Shown: piece after piece, positions 25,464-34,322 of the stretch
Layout: each line of letters starts with the position of its first letter
Numbering within the stretch: position 1 is the first letter of the stretch
From: UBA10649 sp963749905
Lineage (GTDB): Bacteria; Actinomycetota; Actinomycetes; S36-B12
DNA: 64,000 bases
Assembly: GCA_963749905.1 (NCBI GenBank)
Contig: CAVVOF010000003.1
Location: forward strand, 682,001 to 746,000
Direction: 5' to 3'
Position numbers and translations under genes: made by a program
The notes under the pieces: generated by a model
What the model was told of the DNA's origin: nothing
The model's input: only the letters and a program-made list of their open reading frames with translations
Database searches by the model: none

Positions 25464-26212
25464 GAGTTCTCGCGCGCCTGCTGCCGGGCCAAGCGGACCT
25501 GCTCCTCGATCACGGCCGCCTCCTCGAGGGTCGGCGCCCCGCCGCCGAGACGGGCCGGCACCCACCACGCACCGGGCGGGGTATCGGGATAGCGGGCCAC
25601 CGTCTCGTCGAGCAGATCGCGCAGCCGCGCGGACAGTTCGGCGGTGAGCTGGTCCGGATCCACGCCCCGCGGCAACGGCAGCGGCTCCCCGACGGTGATG
25701 CCGATGGGCTTGCCCCGCGACAGATCACGGCGGTCGTACGACAGGATGCGCTGGCCGCCGAAGACGATCATCGGGATCAGGGGCACCCCCGCCGCGCGTG
25801 CCATCCGCACCGCGCCGTTCTTGATCTCCTTGATGTCCATGGACCGGCTCATGGTCGCCTCGGGGAACACGCCGACGAGTTCACCCGCCTTCAGCGCGGC
25901 GACCGCGTCGCGGAAGGCGGCCGACCCCGCATCGCGGTCCACTGGGATGTGCTTCATGCCGCGCATCAGCGGGCCGGCGACCGGGTGCCGGAAGATGCCG
26001 TCCTTCGCCATGAAACGCACCAGCCGGTGCCCCCGCCGGTCGGCGGGCAGTCCGGACAGGGCGAAGTCGAGGTAGCTGGTGTGGTTGATGGCGAGGAGGG
26101 CGCCGCCCTCGAGGGGGATGTGCTCGGCGCCGACGATGTCGAGCCGCAGCCCGAGCCCCTGGAACAGCCCCCTCGCCGCGAAGATGATGGGCCGGTAGAC
26201 AGGGTCGCTCAC
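25460..26212 (-). CDS. 1-acyl-sn-glycerol-3-phosphate acyltransferase-like (PlsC family)
   Basis: A 250-residue acyltransferase of phospholipid synthesis. Motif I is NHTSYLDF, motif III is VFPEATMSRSM (FPEGT-type) and a later IPMIVFGGQ gives motif IV. It acylates lysophosphatidate or a related lipid at the inner membrane face. The GTG start at 26212 has TAGGTT (26219-26224) exactly six bases upstream. Its last bases overlap the SulP stop codon by three bases. An alternative is acylation of a mannolipid, common in actinobacteria. Confidence 0.86.
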   Translation of the reverse strand: MSDPVYRPIIFAARGLFQGLGLRLDIVGAEHIPLEGGALLAINHTSYLDFALSGLPADRRGHRLVRFMAKDGIFRHPVAGPLMRGMKHIPVDRDAGSAAFRDAVAALKAGELVGVFPEATMSRSMDIKEIKNGAVRMARAAGVPLIPMIVFGGQRILSYDRRDLSRGKPIGITVGEPLPLPRGVDPDQLTAELSARLRDLLDETVARYPDTPPGAWWVPARLGGGAPTLEEAAVIEEQVRLARQQARENS

Positions 26213-26230
26213 CCGGCGAACCTACCGGTG

Positions 26231-26453
26231 TCAGGCGCCGTTCGGCACCTCGTAGCGGCGACTCGGGGAGTTGGCCTCCAGCAGGGCGTGGACCTCCTGG
26301 GCGCGATAGCGCCGGTGGCCACCGAGCGTCCGGATGCTGGTCAGCTTGCCGGCCTTCGCCCACCGGGTGACCGTCTTCGGGATCGACGCGGAAGAGCGCG
26401 GCCACCTCAGCAGGGGTGAGGAGGTGCTCTCCCTCAGGGTTGGGTGCGGTCAT
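26231..26453 (-). CDS. bldC: BldC-like MerR-family DNA-binding protein, interrupted by a frameshift
   Basis: A tiny (73-residue when restored) winged-helix regulator with the actinobacterial BldC pattern: MTAPNPEGEHLLTPAEVAA and FRVDP in the first frame, then KTVTRWAKAGKLTSIRTLGG and HRRYR in the second. The span is 223 bases, one over a multiple of three. Removing one base of the GGG at 26379-26381 restores FRVDPKTVTRWAKAG, the highly conserved BldC text. GAGGAGG precedes the ATG. BldC controls development in Streptomyces and is nearly universal in actinobacteria, so a sequencing error is more likely than real loss. Confidence 0.85.
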
Positions 26454-26663
26454 GCGCAGTCCTCCTCACGGCTTCGCCCCCGTGATGGCGTGTCCGAAAT
26501 GGCACTTTCGTCACTGTTCCACCGAAATTGGTCGGCTCGCAAGCACATTTGCGACGAATAGCCACTCCGTATCCGTTTTGCATCCATTCGCCCCCTAGGT
26601 GGTGGGCCGCCGTAATCCCCCGGTGACACCCGCTCCCGGGGTCGTCCTTCCTAGGCTGGGGTC
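26454..26663. promoter_or_regulatory. Divergent intergenic region, bldC / amino-acid dehydrogenase
   Basis: A 210-base, relatively AT-rich spacer. It contains the inverted repeat CGAAATGGCACTTTCG (26493-26508), AAATTGG, and the -10 box TAGGCT at 26652-26657, six bases before the ATG at 26664. The AT-rich centre probably carries the bldC promoter. I see no RNA gene here. Confidence 0.45.
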
Positions 26664-27776
26664 ATGACGGATACCGGCCCCGGGCAGCACGGCCACCCGG
26701 ACGACCCCTGGCGGAGCTTCGACGGTCACGAGCGGGTGATCGTCGCCCGCGACACCGGCACGGGCACCGCCATGGTGATCGCCCTGCATTCCACCGTTCT
26801 CGGCCCGGCGCTCGGGGGCACCCGCATGGTGGCCTACCGCGACAGCGCCGATCCCGGCGCGGCGGCCTATGCAGATGCCCTGCGCCTGTCGCGAGCCATG
26901 ACCTACAAGAACGCTCTCGCCGGGCTCGACCACGGGGGCGGCAAAGGGGTGATCGTCCGCGACCCCGCCGACCCCTCGTCCAAGTCGGCGGACGTCCTGC
27001 ATGCCTACGGACGGCTGGTCGCCAGCCTGCAGGGCGACTACGTCACCGCGGGCGACGTCGGCATGACCGTCCACGACATGGACGTCATCGGGGACGTGTG
27101 CTCCTGGACGACGGGCCGCTCACCCGAACGGGGCGGGGTGGGCGACTCGGGCATCCTGACCGCCTTCGGCGTCTTCCGCGGCATGCAGGCGGGCGCCGCG
27201 TTCGTCTTCGGCTCCGACGACCTGGCCGGGCGGCGGGTCGGCGTGCTGGGCACCGGAAAGGTCGGTGGCCGGTTGATCGAGCACCTGGCCGGCGTGGGCG
27301 CTGACGTGATCGCCTTTGACCCGTCCGCTGATGCTCAGTCGGCCATCCGAGACCGCCTCCCCTCAGTCGGGTGGGCCGACAGCCCTGACGAGCTGCTCGC
27401 GGAGGATCTCGACATCCTGTCCCCCAATGCGCTCGGCGGACTGCTCACCGCCGCACTCGCCGGCCGTCTCACCGCTCGGCTGGTCTGCGGGGGCGCCAAC
27501 AACCAGCTGGCCGAGCCGGCGGTCGGCGCCCTGCTGGCCGAGCGGGGGATCGTGTACGCCCCGGACTTCATGGTGAACTGCGGCGGCGTGATCCAGGTCG
27601 CCGAGGAGCTCCAGGGTGGGGACCTCGACCGGGCCCGGGCCGCGACGGAGCGGGTCTACGCCACCACGCTGCGGGTCCTCGAGCGGGCGGCCGCCGAGGG
27701 CGTGCCCCCCGTGGCCGCTGCGGAAGCGGAAGCGGAAGACCGAATCGCCCGGGCGCGACGGGAGCAGGTACTCTAA
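26664..27776 (+). CDS. Leu/Val/Phe dehydrogenase family (probable valine dehydrogenase)
   Basis: A 370-residue NAD-dependent amino-acid dehydrogenase that interconverts branched-chain amino acids and 2-oxo acids. The N-terminal domain has GPALGGTRMVAY, the catalytic lysine region TYKNALAGLDHGGGKGV and AGDVGMTVHDMDVI. The C-terminal Rossmann domain begins VGVLGTGKVGG (GxGxxG) and has CGGANNQLAE. Length and motifs match Streptomyces valine dehydrogenase, but leucine or phenylalanine cannot be excluded. TAGGCT-GGGGTC-ATG indicates a leaderless transcript. A Gly-cluster hairpin follows downstream. Confidence 0.9.
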   Translation: MTDTGPGQHGHPDDPWRSFDGHERVIVARDTGTGTAMVIALHSTVLGPALGGTRMVAYRDSADPGAAAYADALRLSRAMTYKNALAGLDHGGGKGVIVRDPADPSSKSADVLHAYGRLVASLQGDYVTAGDVGMTVHDMDVIGDVCSWTTGRSPERGGVGDSGILTAFGVFRGMQAGAAFVFGSDDLAGRRVGVLGTGKVGGRLIEHLAGVGADVIAFDPSADAQSAIRDRLPSVGWADSPDELLAEDLDILSPNALGGLLTAALAGRLTARLVCGGANNQLAEPAVGALLAERGIVYAPDFMVNCGGVIQVAEELQGGDLDRARAATERVYATTLRVLERAAAEGVPPVAAAEAEAEDRIARARREQVL

Positions 27777-27830
27777 AGTTCCACTACTGCGGGGCCACCG
27801 GTCCCGTGGTGATGATCTGTCCGACATGAG

Positions 27831-27848
27831 CCGGGGCCTGATCCCCGG
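27831..27848. terminator. Small GC hairpin between the dehydrogenase and DUF3073 genes
   Basis: CCGGGG-CCTGAT-CCCCGG makes a six-pair stem, 55 bases after the dehydrogenase stop and directly before the DUF3073 ribosome site. It could end the first transcript or lie in the DUF3073 leader. There is no T-run. Confidence 0.35.
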
Positions 27849-27864
27849 ATGAGGGGGTCGAGCC

Positions 27865-28098
27865 ATGGGGCGCGGCCGGGCCAAGGCCAAGCAGACGAAG
27901 GTCGCCCGTGCGTTGAAGTACGGCGGACCGCAGACCGACCTTGAGCGTCTGCAAGCCGAACTGGGCGGAACGAACGACTCCCCCGAACCTCTCGACGCCG
28001 AGTACGACGTCGTCGAGGATCCCTATGCGGACGATCCGTATGCGAAGTACTACGACGAGGACGAGGACGAGGACGGCGAGCGCAGCGCCGCCAACTGA
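27865..28098 (+). CDS. DUF3073 family protein
   Basis: A 77-residue actinobacterial protein. The N-terminus MGRGRAKAKQTKVARALKYG is the invariant basic start of DUF3073, followed by the acidic, Tyr/Asp-rich tail ADDPYAKYYDEDEDEDGE. Basic N-terminus and acidic C-terminus suggest RNA or protein interaction; no function is established. GAGGGGGT precedes the ATG. It converges on purM, 9 bases away. Confidence 0.9.
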   Translation: MGRGRAKAKQTKVARALKYGGPQTDLERLQAELGGTNDSPEPLDAEYDVVEDPYADDPYAKYYDEDEDEDGERSAAN

Positions 28099-28107
28099 CC
28101 TCTCGAC

Positions 28108-29204
28108 CTAGGCGTAGGTCCCCGCCAGGGTGACCGCTCCGCCGACGCCCCCCTTGGCCTCCGCGTCGCCCGCTTCGCCGTCGCGGCGCTCCCGGATCGT
28201 TCCGCACGTCCACGCCTGCACGTCCCGCTGGCCGAGCACCTCGATGGCCCGGTCGGCCTGGTCCGCCGGCAGCACCGCCAGCATGCCGATGCCCATGTTG
28301 AAGGTCCGCTCCATGTCACCCTCGTCGACGCGGCCCAGAGACCGGATCAGCGTCGAACACCGGCTGGGGACGCCATGTCGACCGATCGACGTCCGCGGCC
28401 AGTGCGGGCGGGAGGACGCGCGCGAGGTTGGCTGCCAGCCCGCCGCCGGTCACGTGGCTGAAGGCGTGCACGTCGACAGCGGCGGCCAGGGCCAGGCAGT
28501 CCTGCGCGTAGATGCGGGTCGGTTCGAGGAGCTCCTCCCCGACCGTGCGACCGAGCTCGTCGACCCACGCGGCGAGGCCGGGTCCGTCGGGACCGAGCAG
28601 CACGAGCCGCGCGAGCGAGTATCCGTTCGAATGCAGGCCGGACGAGCCCATCGCCACGACCACGTCGCCCGCGCGCACGCGCTCGGGGCCGAGCAGTCGA
28701 TCCGCATCGACGATCCCGGTGCCGGCGCCGGCCACGTCGTACTCGTCCGGCGCCATCAGTCCCGGATGCTCCGCCGTCTCGCCCGCCGATGAGGGCACAC
28801 CCGGCGAGCCGGCAGCCCTCCGCGATGCCCGAGACGATCGCCGCGACCCGCTCGGGCACGACGGATCCCACGGCGATGTAGTCCGTCATGAACAACGGCT
28901 CCGCGCCGCACACGACGAGGTCGTCGACGACCATGGCGACCAGGTCGCGGCCGATGGTGTCGTGGATGTCCATGGCCCGGGCCACCGCGATCTTCGTGCC
29001 TACCCCGTCTGTGGACGTGGCCAGCAGCGGCCGGGTCATGCCGCGAGCGGCGGAGATGTCGAAGAGCCCAGCGAAGCCGCCGAAGTCGCCGACCACCTCG
29101 GACCGCTGGGCGGCCGCGATCGAGGCGCGCATCAGGTCGACCGCACGCTCACCCGCCTCGACGTCGACCCCGGCAGCCGCGTACGACGCACCGTCACCCG
29201 TCAT
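28108..29204 (-). CDS. purM: Phosphoribosylformylglycinamidine cyclo-ligase PurM, interrupted by two frameshifts
   Basis: AIR synthetase, step five of purine synthesis. The text is spread over three frames: start to CALIGG, then GETAEHPGLMAPDEYD to QPVFD, then LIRSLGRVDEGDMERTFNMG to the stop. The span is 1097 bases, two over a multiple of three. Dropping one C of the CCC at 28782-28784 restores ALIGGETAEHPG, and dropping C28351 restores VFDLIRSLG. The corrected protein has 364 residues, normal for the family. The ATG overlaps the purF stop (ATGA). Both insertions in an otherwise complete pathway point to sequence errors. Confidence 0.9.
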
Positions 29205-30769
29205 GGACGACCCAGCGCGTCGGAGGCGCCACCGCCGATGAGCGTGGCCACCCCCTCGACGTCCGCATGCCCGAAGGCGTCGGCGCTCGTCGCCCGGCGC
29301 TCGATGCCCTCGAGGACGTGCTTGCCCAGCAGGCCCTCCTCGGGCAGCGGCACGGGGTAGATGCCGTCGAAGCAGGCGCGGCACAGCCGGTCGGCGGTGA
29401 TGCCGGACGCCTCGATCAGCTCGTCGAGGTCGACGTAGCCGAGGGAGTCGGCGCCGATGGACCGGCAGATCTCGTCGGTCGACAGGCCGTTCGCGACGAG
29501 CTCGGCGCGGCTGGCGAAGTCGATGCCGTAGAAGCACGGCCACTTGACCGGCGGGCTGGAGATGCGCACGTGCACCTCCTTGGCGCCGGCCTCGCGCAGC
29601 ATCCGGACGAGCGCCCGCTGCGTGTTGCCGCGGACGATGGAGTCGTCGACGACGACCAGTCGCTGGCCGGCGATGACCTCGCGCAGCGGGTTGAGCTTGA
29701 GCCGGATGCCCAGTTGCCTGATCGTCTGCGACGGCTGGATGAAGGTGCGGCCGACGTAGGCGTTCTTGACCAGGCCCTCCGCGAACGGGATCCCGGACTC
29801 CTGCGCGTAGCCGATGGCCGCGTAGCGCCCCGACTCCGGGACCGGGATGACCAGGTCGGCGTCGACCGCGTGCTCGCGGGCCAGCCGCCGACCGGTCTCG
29901 ACGCGGACCGCCTGGACGCTGCGGCCGCTGATCGACGTGTCCGGGCGGGCCAGGTAGACGAACTCGAACAGACAGCCCTTCGGCTCGGCCTCGGCGAACC
30001 GGTGCGAGCGCAGTCCGTGCTCGTCGACGACGACGAGCTCCCCGGGCTCGATCTCGCGGACGAAGGCCGCACCGACGATGTCGAGCGCCGCCGTCTCGGA
30101 GGCGATGACCCAGCCGCGCTCCAGCCGGCCGAGGACGAGGGGGCGGATGCCCTGCGGGTCGCGGGCGCCGTAGAGGGCGTCGTCGTCCATGAAGACCAGG
30201 GAGAAGGCGCCGCGCACGTGCGGCAGCTCGGCGAGCGCTGCCTGCTCGATGCCGATGTCGGGATGGGCGGCAAGCAGCGCGGCGAGGGTGTCGGTGTCGC
30301 TCGTGGCGAGCGAGCGCGCGCCGAGGGGCAGCTCGCCGGACTCTGCGGCGAGCTCCTCCACCCGGGCGCGCAGCTCATGGGTGTTGGTGAGGTTGCCGTT
30401 GTGGCCCAGGGCCAGGTGGCCGGTGGCCGTCGCGCGGAACGTCGGCTGGGCGTTCTCCCACACGCTGGAGCCGGTGGTCGAGTAGCGGGTGTGCCCGATG
30501 GCCACGTGGCCGTGCAGTGACTCGAGGCTGGCCTCGGTGAATACCTGGGAGACCAGGCCCATGTCCTTGTAGACCACGATGTGCGTGCCGTCGCTGACCG
30601 CGATGCCCGCCGACTCCTGGCCACGGTGCTGAAGGGCGTAGAGCCCGAAGTAGGTGAGCTTGGCGACCTCGTCGCCGGGCGCCCAGACTCCGAAGACTCC
30701 GCAGGCGTCCTGCGGGCCCCTCTCGCCGGGCAGGATCTCGTGCGAGAGCCGTCCGTCACCGCGTGGCAC
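29201..30769 (-). CDS. purF: Amidophosphoribosyltransferase PurF
   Basis: A 522-residue class II amidotransferase that makes phosphoribosylamine from PRPP and glutamine, the committed step of purine synthesis. After a short propeptide, Cys23 in QDACGVFGVW is the N-terminal nucleophile of the mature enzyme. IGHTRYSTTG and GHNGNLTN belong to the glutaminase domain. The PRPP site is VVVDDSIVRGNT. A C-terminal CFDGIYP region carries cysteines that may hold the Fe-S cluster of B. subtilis-type enzymes. The GTG start is six bases after TAGACT (30776-30781), so it is leaderless. It is first in the purF-purM operon. Confidence 0.95.
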   Translation of the reverse strand: MPRGDGRLSHEILPGERGPQDACGVFGVWAPGDEVAKLTYFGLYALQHRGQESAGIAVSDGTHIVVYKDMGLVSQVFTEASLESLHGHVAIGHTRYSTTGSSVWENAQPTFRATATGHLALGHNGNLTNTHELRARVEELAAESGELPLGARSLATSDTDTLAALLAAHPDIGIEQAALAELPHVRGAFSLVFMDDDALYGARDPQGIRPLVLGRLERGWVIASETAALDIVGAAFVREIEPGELVVVDEHGLRSHRFAEAEPKGCLFEFVYLARPDTSISGRSVQAVRVETGRRLAREHAVDADLVIPVPESGRYAAIGYAQESGIPFAEGLVKNAYVGRTFIQPSQTIRQLGIRLKLNPLREVIAGQRLVVVDDSIVRGNTQRALVRMLREAGAKEVHVRISSPPVKWPCFYGIDFASRAELVANGLSTDEICRSIGADSLGYVDLDELIEASGITADRLCRACFDGIYPVPLPEEGLLGKHVLEGIERRATSADAFGHADVEGVATLIGGGASDALGRP

Positions 30770-30826
30770 GCGGCGAGTCTACGGGACAATGGAGGCGCTC
30801 CCGCACGCACAGGAGAGGCAGGCCCC

Positions 30827-31297
30827 GTGACCGAACTGCGACGACCGCCCACCGGGGTGACGCGCTGGTTCATGCGCGCCCCGATCTCGCTGTACCGCGC
30901 CCACCTCGGTGCGCTGATGGGCGACCGGTTCCTCATGATCGAGCACGTCGGCCGCACGAGCGGCCTGCTCCGGCGGGTCGTCGTCGAGGTCGTGCGCCAC
31001 GACCCGGCGACGGGCGCGGTGATCGTCGGTTCGGGATACGGAGAGCGCTCTCAGTGGTTCCAGAACCTGCAGGCCCAGCCGGACGTGACAGTGACCCTCG
31101 GGAACCGGCGAATGGCCGTTCATGCCCGCCGGCTGTCACCCGAGGAGGGCGAGGTCGAGATGCTCGACTACGCGCGCCGGCACCCGACTTCGGCGCGGAA
31201 GCTCTCCGGGTACATGGGCTTCGCGTCCGACGGCTCCGAGGAGACGTACCGCGAGGTGGGCCGGGTGCTCCCGTTCGTCCGCTTCGACCCCCGGTAG
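30827..31297 (+). CDS. Deazaflavin-dependent nitroreductase family protein
   Basis: A 156-residue split-beta-barrel protein of the F420-dependent Ddn/Rv3547 type. Typical segments are FLMIEHVGRTSGLLRRVVVE, IVGSGYGERSQWFQNLQAQP and the C-terminal PFVRFDPR. Members reduce quinones, nitro-compounds or other electrophiles with F420H2. The GTG at 30827 is downstream of AGGAGAGG. The longer frame runs into the purF promoter. It ends at a strong bidirectional hairpin. Confidence 0.85.
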   Translation: MTELRRPPTGVTRWFMRAPISLYRAHLGALMGDRFLMIEHVGRTSGLLRRVVVEVVRHDPATGAVIVGSGYGERSQWFQNLQAQPDVTVTLGNRRMAVHARRLSPEEGEVEMLDYARRHPTSARKLSGYMGFASDGSEETYREVGRVLPFVRFDPR

Positions 31298-31310
31298 GAC
31301 AGGTCCCCAT

Positions 31311-31376
31311 CCCGCCGAGCGTGGAGCTCAGGCGCGCGCACACGGCGTGTCGCGCCTGAGCTCCACGCTCGGCGGG
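31311..31376. terminator. Long perfect hairpin, bidirectional terminator candidate
   Basis: Arms at 31311-31336 and 31351-31376 are perfect 26-base inverted repeats. The loop can pair further (ACAC/GTGT). It lies between the convergent deazaflavin gene and the helicase, starting 14 bases after the former's stop. No T-run follows, which is usual in GC-rich actinobacteria. Confidence 0.75.
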
Positions 31377-31383
31377 GGGACGG

Positions 31384-33048
31384 TCAGCCGACCTTGGCGA
31401 GCAGCCAGTCCCGACGGGCCACCAGCGTCTCCCACGGCGCGGCCGAGGACGCCGGCCCCGGCACCGCGCGCCGCACATCGACGTGCACCTGGGCGTGCGC
31501 CCGCCCGGTCCGCCCGGCCAGCCGGCCGACCAGCTCGTGCACCTCCTTGCGCAGGGCGTCCACGTCCCGCCAGGACGTCGGCTCGAGCGCCTCCTCCATC
31601 TCCTCGAACAGCGACACCGGCCGGGCCTTGCGCAGGACCGCGTCGCGGGTGGCCAGCAGGGCGGCCGTCTGCTCCGGGGTCAGCAGCCCGGGCAGCCCGA
31701 CGAACTCCTGGTCCGCCTCGCTCAGCGCCACCTCATCGGCCACGAACGCCCGGCCCCCGTGCAGCACGTGCGCGAACTCGGCACTAGCCCCGAGCATCGT
31801 GATGCCGGCACCCGGCTCCGACGCGACCCGCTCGACCTCGTCGAGCCGGTCTCCTGCGGCGACGCGCACCACCTGGTTCCGCTCGTCCTCCAGGGCGGCC
31901 GCCAGCGCCAGCAGGGGCCGCACTGCCGGGAGGAACACCGTGGCCGACTCCTGTGCCGTGCGAGCACGCACGACGCGTCCGACCGCCTGCGCGAAGAACA
32001 GCGGCGTCCGGAAGGAGCAGGCCCACACGCACAGGCTCAGTCGCGCGACGTCGACGCCCTCGGACACCTGCTTGACCGCCACCAGCCACCGGTCGGTGCC
32101 CTGCCGGAAGGCCTCGATCTTCTTGCTGGACCGCGGGTCGTCGGACAGCACCAGCACCGGCGCATGCCCCGTCACCTTGCGCACCAGCTTGGCGTAGGCG
32201 CGGGCGGTCTCCTGGTCCGTCGCCAGCATCAGGGCGCCGGCGTCGGGTGAGCCGGCCGCGCGTACATCGCTCAGCCGCGAGTCGGCGGCCGCGATGACGT
32301 GCGGGATCCACTCGCCGGCGGGATCCAGCGCGGTCCGCCAGGCACTGTCCTCGACGGACGTGCTGCCCGCGTCGGTGAGCGACGCCGTCAGGACGTCGCC
32401 GGCGGAGTTCATCCAGCGGCTGGTGCCCGAGTAGGCCGCGAACACCACCGGGCGGACGACCGCATCGGCGAGCGCCTCGCGGTACCCGTAGGCGTAGTCG
32501 GCGAGCGAGACCGCCTCCTCGCCCGTCTCCTCGTAGCGGACGAACGGGATTCGCTCGCCCGCCTTCGTCCGGAACGGCGTGCCGGTCAGGCTCAGCCGAC
32601 GCTGTGCGGGTGCGAACGCCTCGCTGACCGCGTCTCCCCACGACAGGCCGTCGGCCGCGTGGTGCACCTCGTCCAGGATCACCAGGGTGCGGGCGTTCTG
32701 CGTACGGGCCCGGTGCAGCATCGGATGCCCGGCGACCTGGGCGTACGTGGTCACGTAGCCGTCCATGCCCGGCCGCACCGGGCCAGCGCTGTTCTTCAGC
32801 GTGGGGTCGAGGACGAGACCGGCCGCCGCTGCCGCGTCCGCCCACTGGGTGCGCAGGTGATCGGTGGGGGCGACGACGACTATCCGGTTGATGACCTTCC
32901 GGTGGCGCAGCCGCTGCGCGAGGGTCAGGGCGAAGGTGGTCTTGCCGGATCCCGGGGTGGCCGTGACCAGGAAATCGGTCGGCTCGGTGCGCTCGTACTC
33001 CGCGAGTGCCTCTCGCTGCCAGAGGCGCAGCCCTGCGGGGATGGTCAT
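31384..33048 (-). CDS. DEAD/DEAH-box (superfamily 2) helicase
   Basis: A 554-residue stand-alone SF2 ATPase. Walker A is VTATPGSGKTTFA (about residues 28-40). Motif II is ILDEVHHAAD, motif III SLTGTPFRTK, and the second RecA domain ends with motif VI AVGRVVRARTAQES. No nuclease or methylase gene is next to it, so it is not obviously part of a restriction or defence locus. Closest by pattern are actinobacterial SSL2/type III-like helicases. It converges on the preceding gene at a strong hairpin. Confidence 0.87.
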   Translation of the reverse strand: MTIPAGLRLWQREALAEYERTEPTDFLVTATPGSGKTTFALTLAQRLRHRKVINRIVVVAPTDHLRTQWADAAAAAGLVLDPTLKNSAGPVRPGMDGYVTTYAQVAGHPMLHRARTQNARTLVILDEVHHAADGLSWGDAVSEAFAPAQRRLSLTGTPFRTKAGERIPFVRYEETGEEAVSLADYAYGYREALADAVVRPVVFAAYSGTSRWMNSAGDVLTASLTDAGSTSVEDSAWRTALDPAGEWIPHVIAAADSRLSDVRAAGSPDAGALMLATDQETARAYAKLVRKVTGHAPVLVLSDDPRSSKKIEAFRQGTDRWLVAVKQVSEGVDVARLSLCVWACSFRTPLFFAQAVGRVVRARTAQESATVFLPAVRPLLALAAALEDERNQVVRVAAGDRLDEVERVASEPGAGITMLGASAEFAHVLHGGRAFVADEVALSEADQEFVGLPGLLTPEQTAALLATRDAVLRKARPVSLFEEMEEALEPTSWRDVDALRKEVHELVGRLAGRTGRAHAQVHVDVRRAVPGPASSAAPWETLVARRDWLLAKVG

Positions 33049-33109
33049 CTGCTCCGAACCTGTGAGTGCTGGTGACGTCCGGCCGAGCCGGAGCGTCGAA
33101 CCTACCGGA

Positions 33110-33118
33110 CTACCGTGG
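33110..33118 (+). promoter_or_regulatory. Leaderless -10 element (CTACCGTGG)
   Basis: TACCGT at 33111-33116 is exactly six bases before the GTG at 33123. It is the third identical element in the window. Confidence 0.6.
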
Positions 33119-33122
33119 TCCG

Positions 33123-33506
33123 GTGACCATGCACGACACGCCCGACCGCGAAGTCCGGCGGCCCGACGACGGAGAACTGTGCGGATTCGTGCGCGTGGTC
33201 GGCGACGGCTACATGGCGCTGACCGTCTTCCACGGCGTGCTGGGCAGCTTCGCCACCTCGCATGAGGCGACGCGTCACGTCCTCGACCACGGCCTGCCCA
33301 GCCTGCGCCTGCACTGGCACTACCGCGCGAGTCTCACCGACGACTGGGAGCTGGTGCTGATCCAGGAGGCCCGGCCGGGATGGGCGCGCCTGGTGCTGGG
33401 CTACTACTCGCTCCCCGGGGTGCCCACGACGGAGTTCATCGCCGGCGCCGACGAGTCGGAGCTCCGACTGCCGCCGCCCGGCGTGATCGAGGCCGCGGGC
33501 CCCTGA
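33123..33506 (+). CDS. Hypothetical protein (127 aa)
   Basis: A small soluble protein without signal peptide. Visible text includes ELCGFVRVVGDGYMALTVFH and LHWHYRASLTDDWELVLIQE, which suggest a compact mixed alpha/beta domain. No family recognised. The start is assigned from the TACCGT box six bases upstream; an ATG two codons later is possible. Its stop is directly next to the convergent permease stop at 33507. Confidence 0.65.
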   Translation: MTMHDTPDREVRRPDDGELCGFVRVVGDGYMALTVFHGVLGSFATSHEATRHVLDHGLPSLRLHWHYRASLTDDWELVLIQEARPGWARLVLGYYSLPGVPTTEFIAGADESELRLPPPGVIEAAGP

Positions 33507-34313
33507 CTACATCAGGCCGCCGCCACGCTCGTCGTCGCTCGAGAATCGCTGGGCGATGTAGATCGGCAGCACGCTCACGATGACCAGGAAGGCGGCCACG
33601 ACGTTGACGATCGGCGCGTTGTTGGGCCGGAACAGGTTCTGGTAGATCCAGATCGGCAGCGTGGTGACGCCCGGGCCGGCGGTGAACGTGGTCACGATGA
33701 TCTCGTCGAACGAGAGCCCGAAGGCGAGGATCGCACCCGCGATGAGAGCGGACCGCATCAGCGGGAACGTGACCGAGACGAAGGTGCGGAATCCGTTGGC
33801 CCCGAGGTCGGCCGAGGCCTCCTCGACGTTGCCGCCCATGCGCCGAATGCGGGCCAGGGAGTTGTTGTAGACGACCACGATGCAGAAGGTCACGTGGCCG
33901 ATGATCAGCGTGTAGATCGTGAGCCCGCCGAGGAAGGTCGTGAAGACGTTGTTCAGGGCGATACCCGTGACGATGCCGGGCAGGGCGATCGGCAGGACGA
34001 CGAGCAGCGACACGGTCTCCCGGCCGAAGAACCGGTAGCGGCCGAGGGCGAAGGCCAGCAGCGTGCCGAGCACGAGCGCGACCAGTGTGGCGACGGACGC
34101 CACCCAGACCGAGGTCCAGAGCGCCTCGCGAACGCCCTCGTTCGCGGCCGCCTTGCCCCACCACTCGGTGGTGAAGCCGCCCGGCGGCCAGCCCAGCCCC
34201 TTGCTGGTGCTGAAGGAGTTGATGAGGATGACGCCGAGCGGGATGTAGATGAACGAGAACGCGACGAGCGCGAAGAGCCCGAAGATGATCTTGGTGCCGC
34301 GGGAGAGGGTCAT
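33507..34313 (-). CDS. potC: ABC transporter permease, PotC-like
   Basis: A 268-residue inner-membrane permease of the spermidine/putrescine type. Six hydrophobic segments are visible, starting GLFALVAFSFIYIPLGVILI. The EAA-like cytoplasmic loop EEASADLGANGFRTFVSVTFP docks the ATPase (given as EEASADLGANGFRTF). FDEIIVTTFTAGPGVTTLP matches PotC. It is last of the operon potA-SBP-potB-potC and begins 9 bases after potB. Imported polyamine type is inferred from family. Confidence 0.85.
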   Translation of the reverse strand: MTLSRGTKIIFGLFALVAFSFIYIPLGVILINSFSTSKGLGWPPGGFTTEWWGKAAANEGVREALWTSVWVASVATLVALVLGTLLAFALGRYRFFGRETVSLLVVLPIALPGIVTGIALNNVFTTFLGGLTIYTLIIGHVTFCIVVVYNNSLARIRRMGGNVEEASADLGANGFRTFVSVTFPLMRSALIAGAILAFGLSFDEIIVTTFTAGPGVTTLPIWIYQNLFRPNNAPIVNVVAAFLVIVSVLPIYIAQRFSSDDERGGGLM

Positions 34314-34322
34314 GCCGGCCGC

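Noticed and set aside
27777..27864. tRNA-like hairpins between the dehydrogenase and DUF3073 genes
   Set aside because: No T-psi-C loop GTTCGANNC and no cloverleaf spacing.
31384..33048. Helicase as part of a defence or restriction system
   Set aside because: No nuclease, methylase or specificity gene is adjacent; flanks are housekeeping-type genes.
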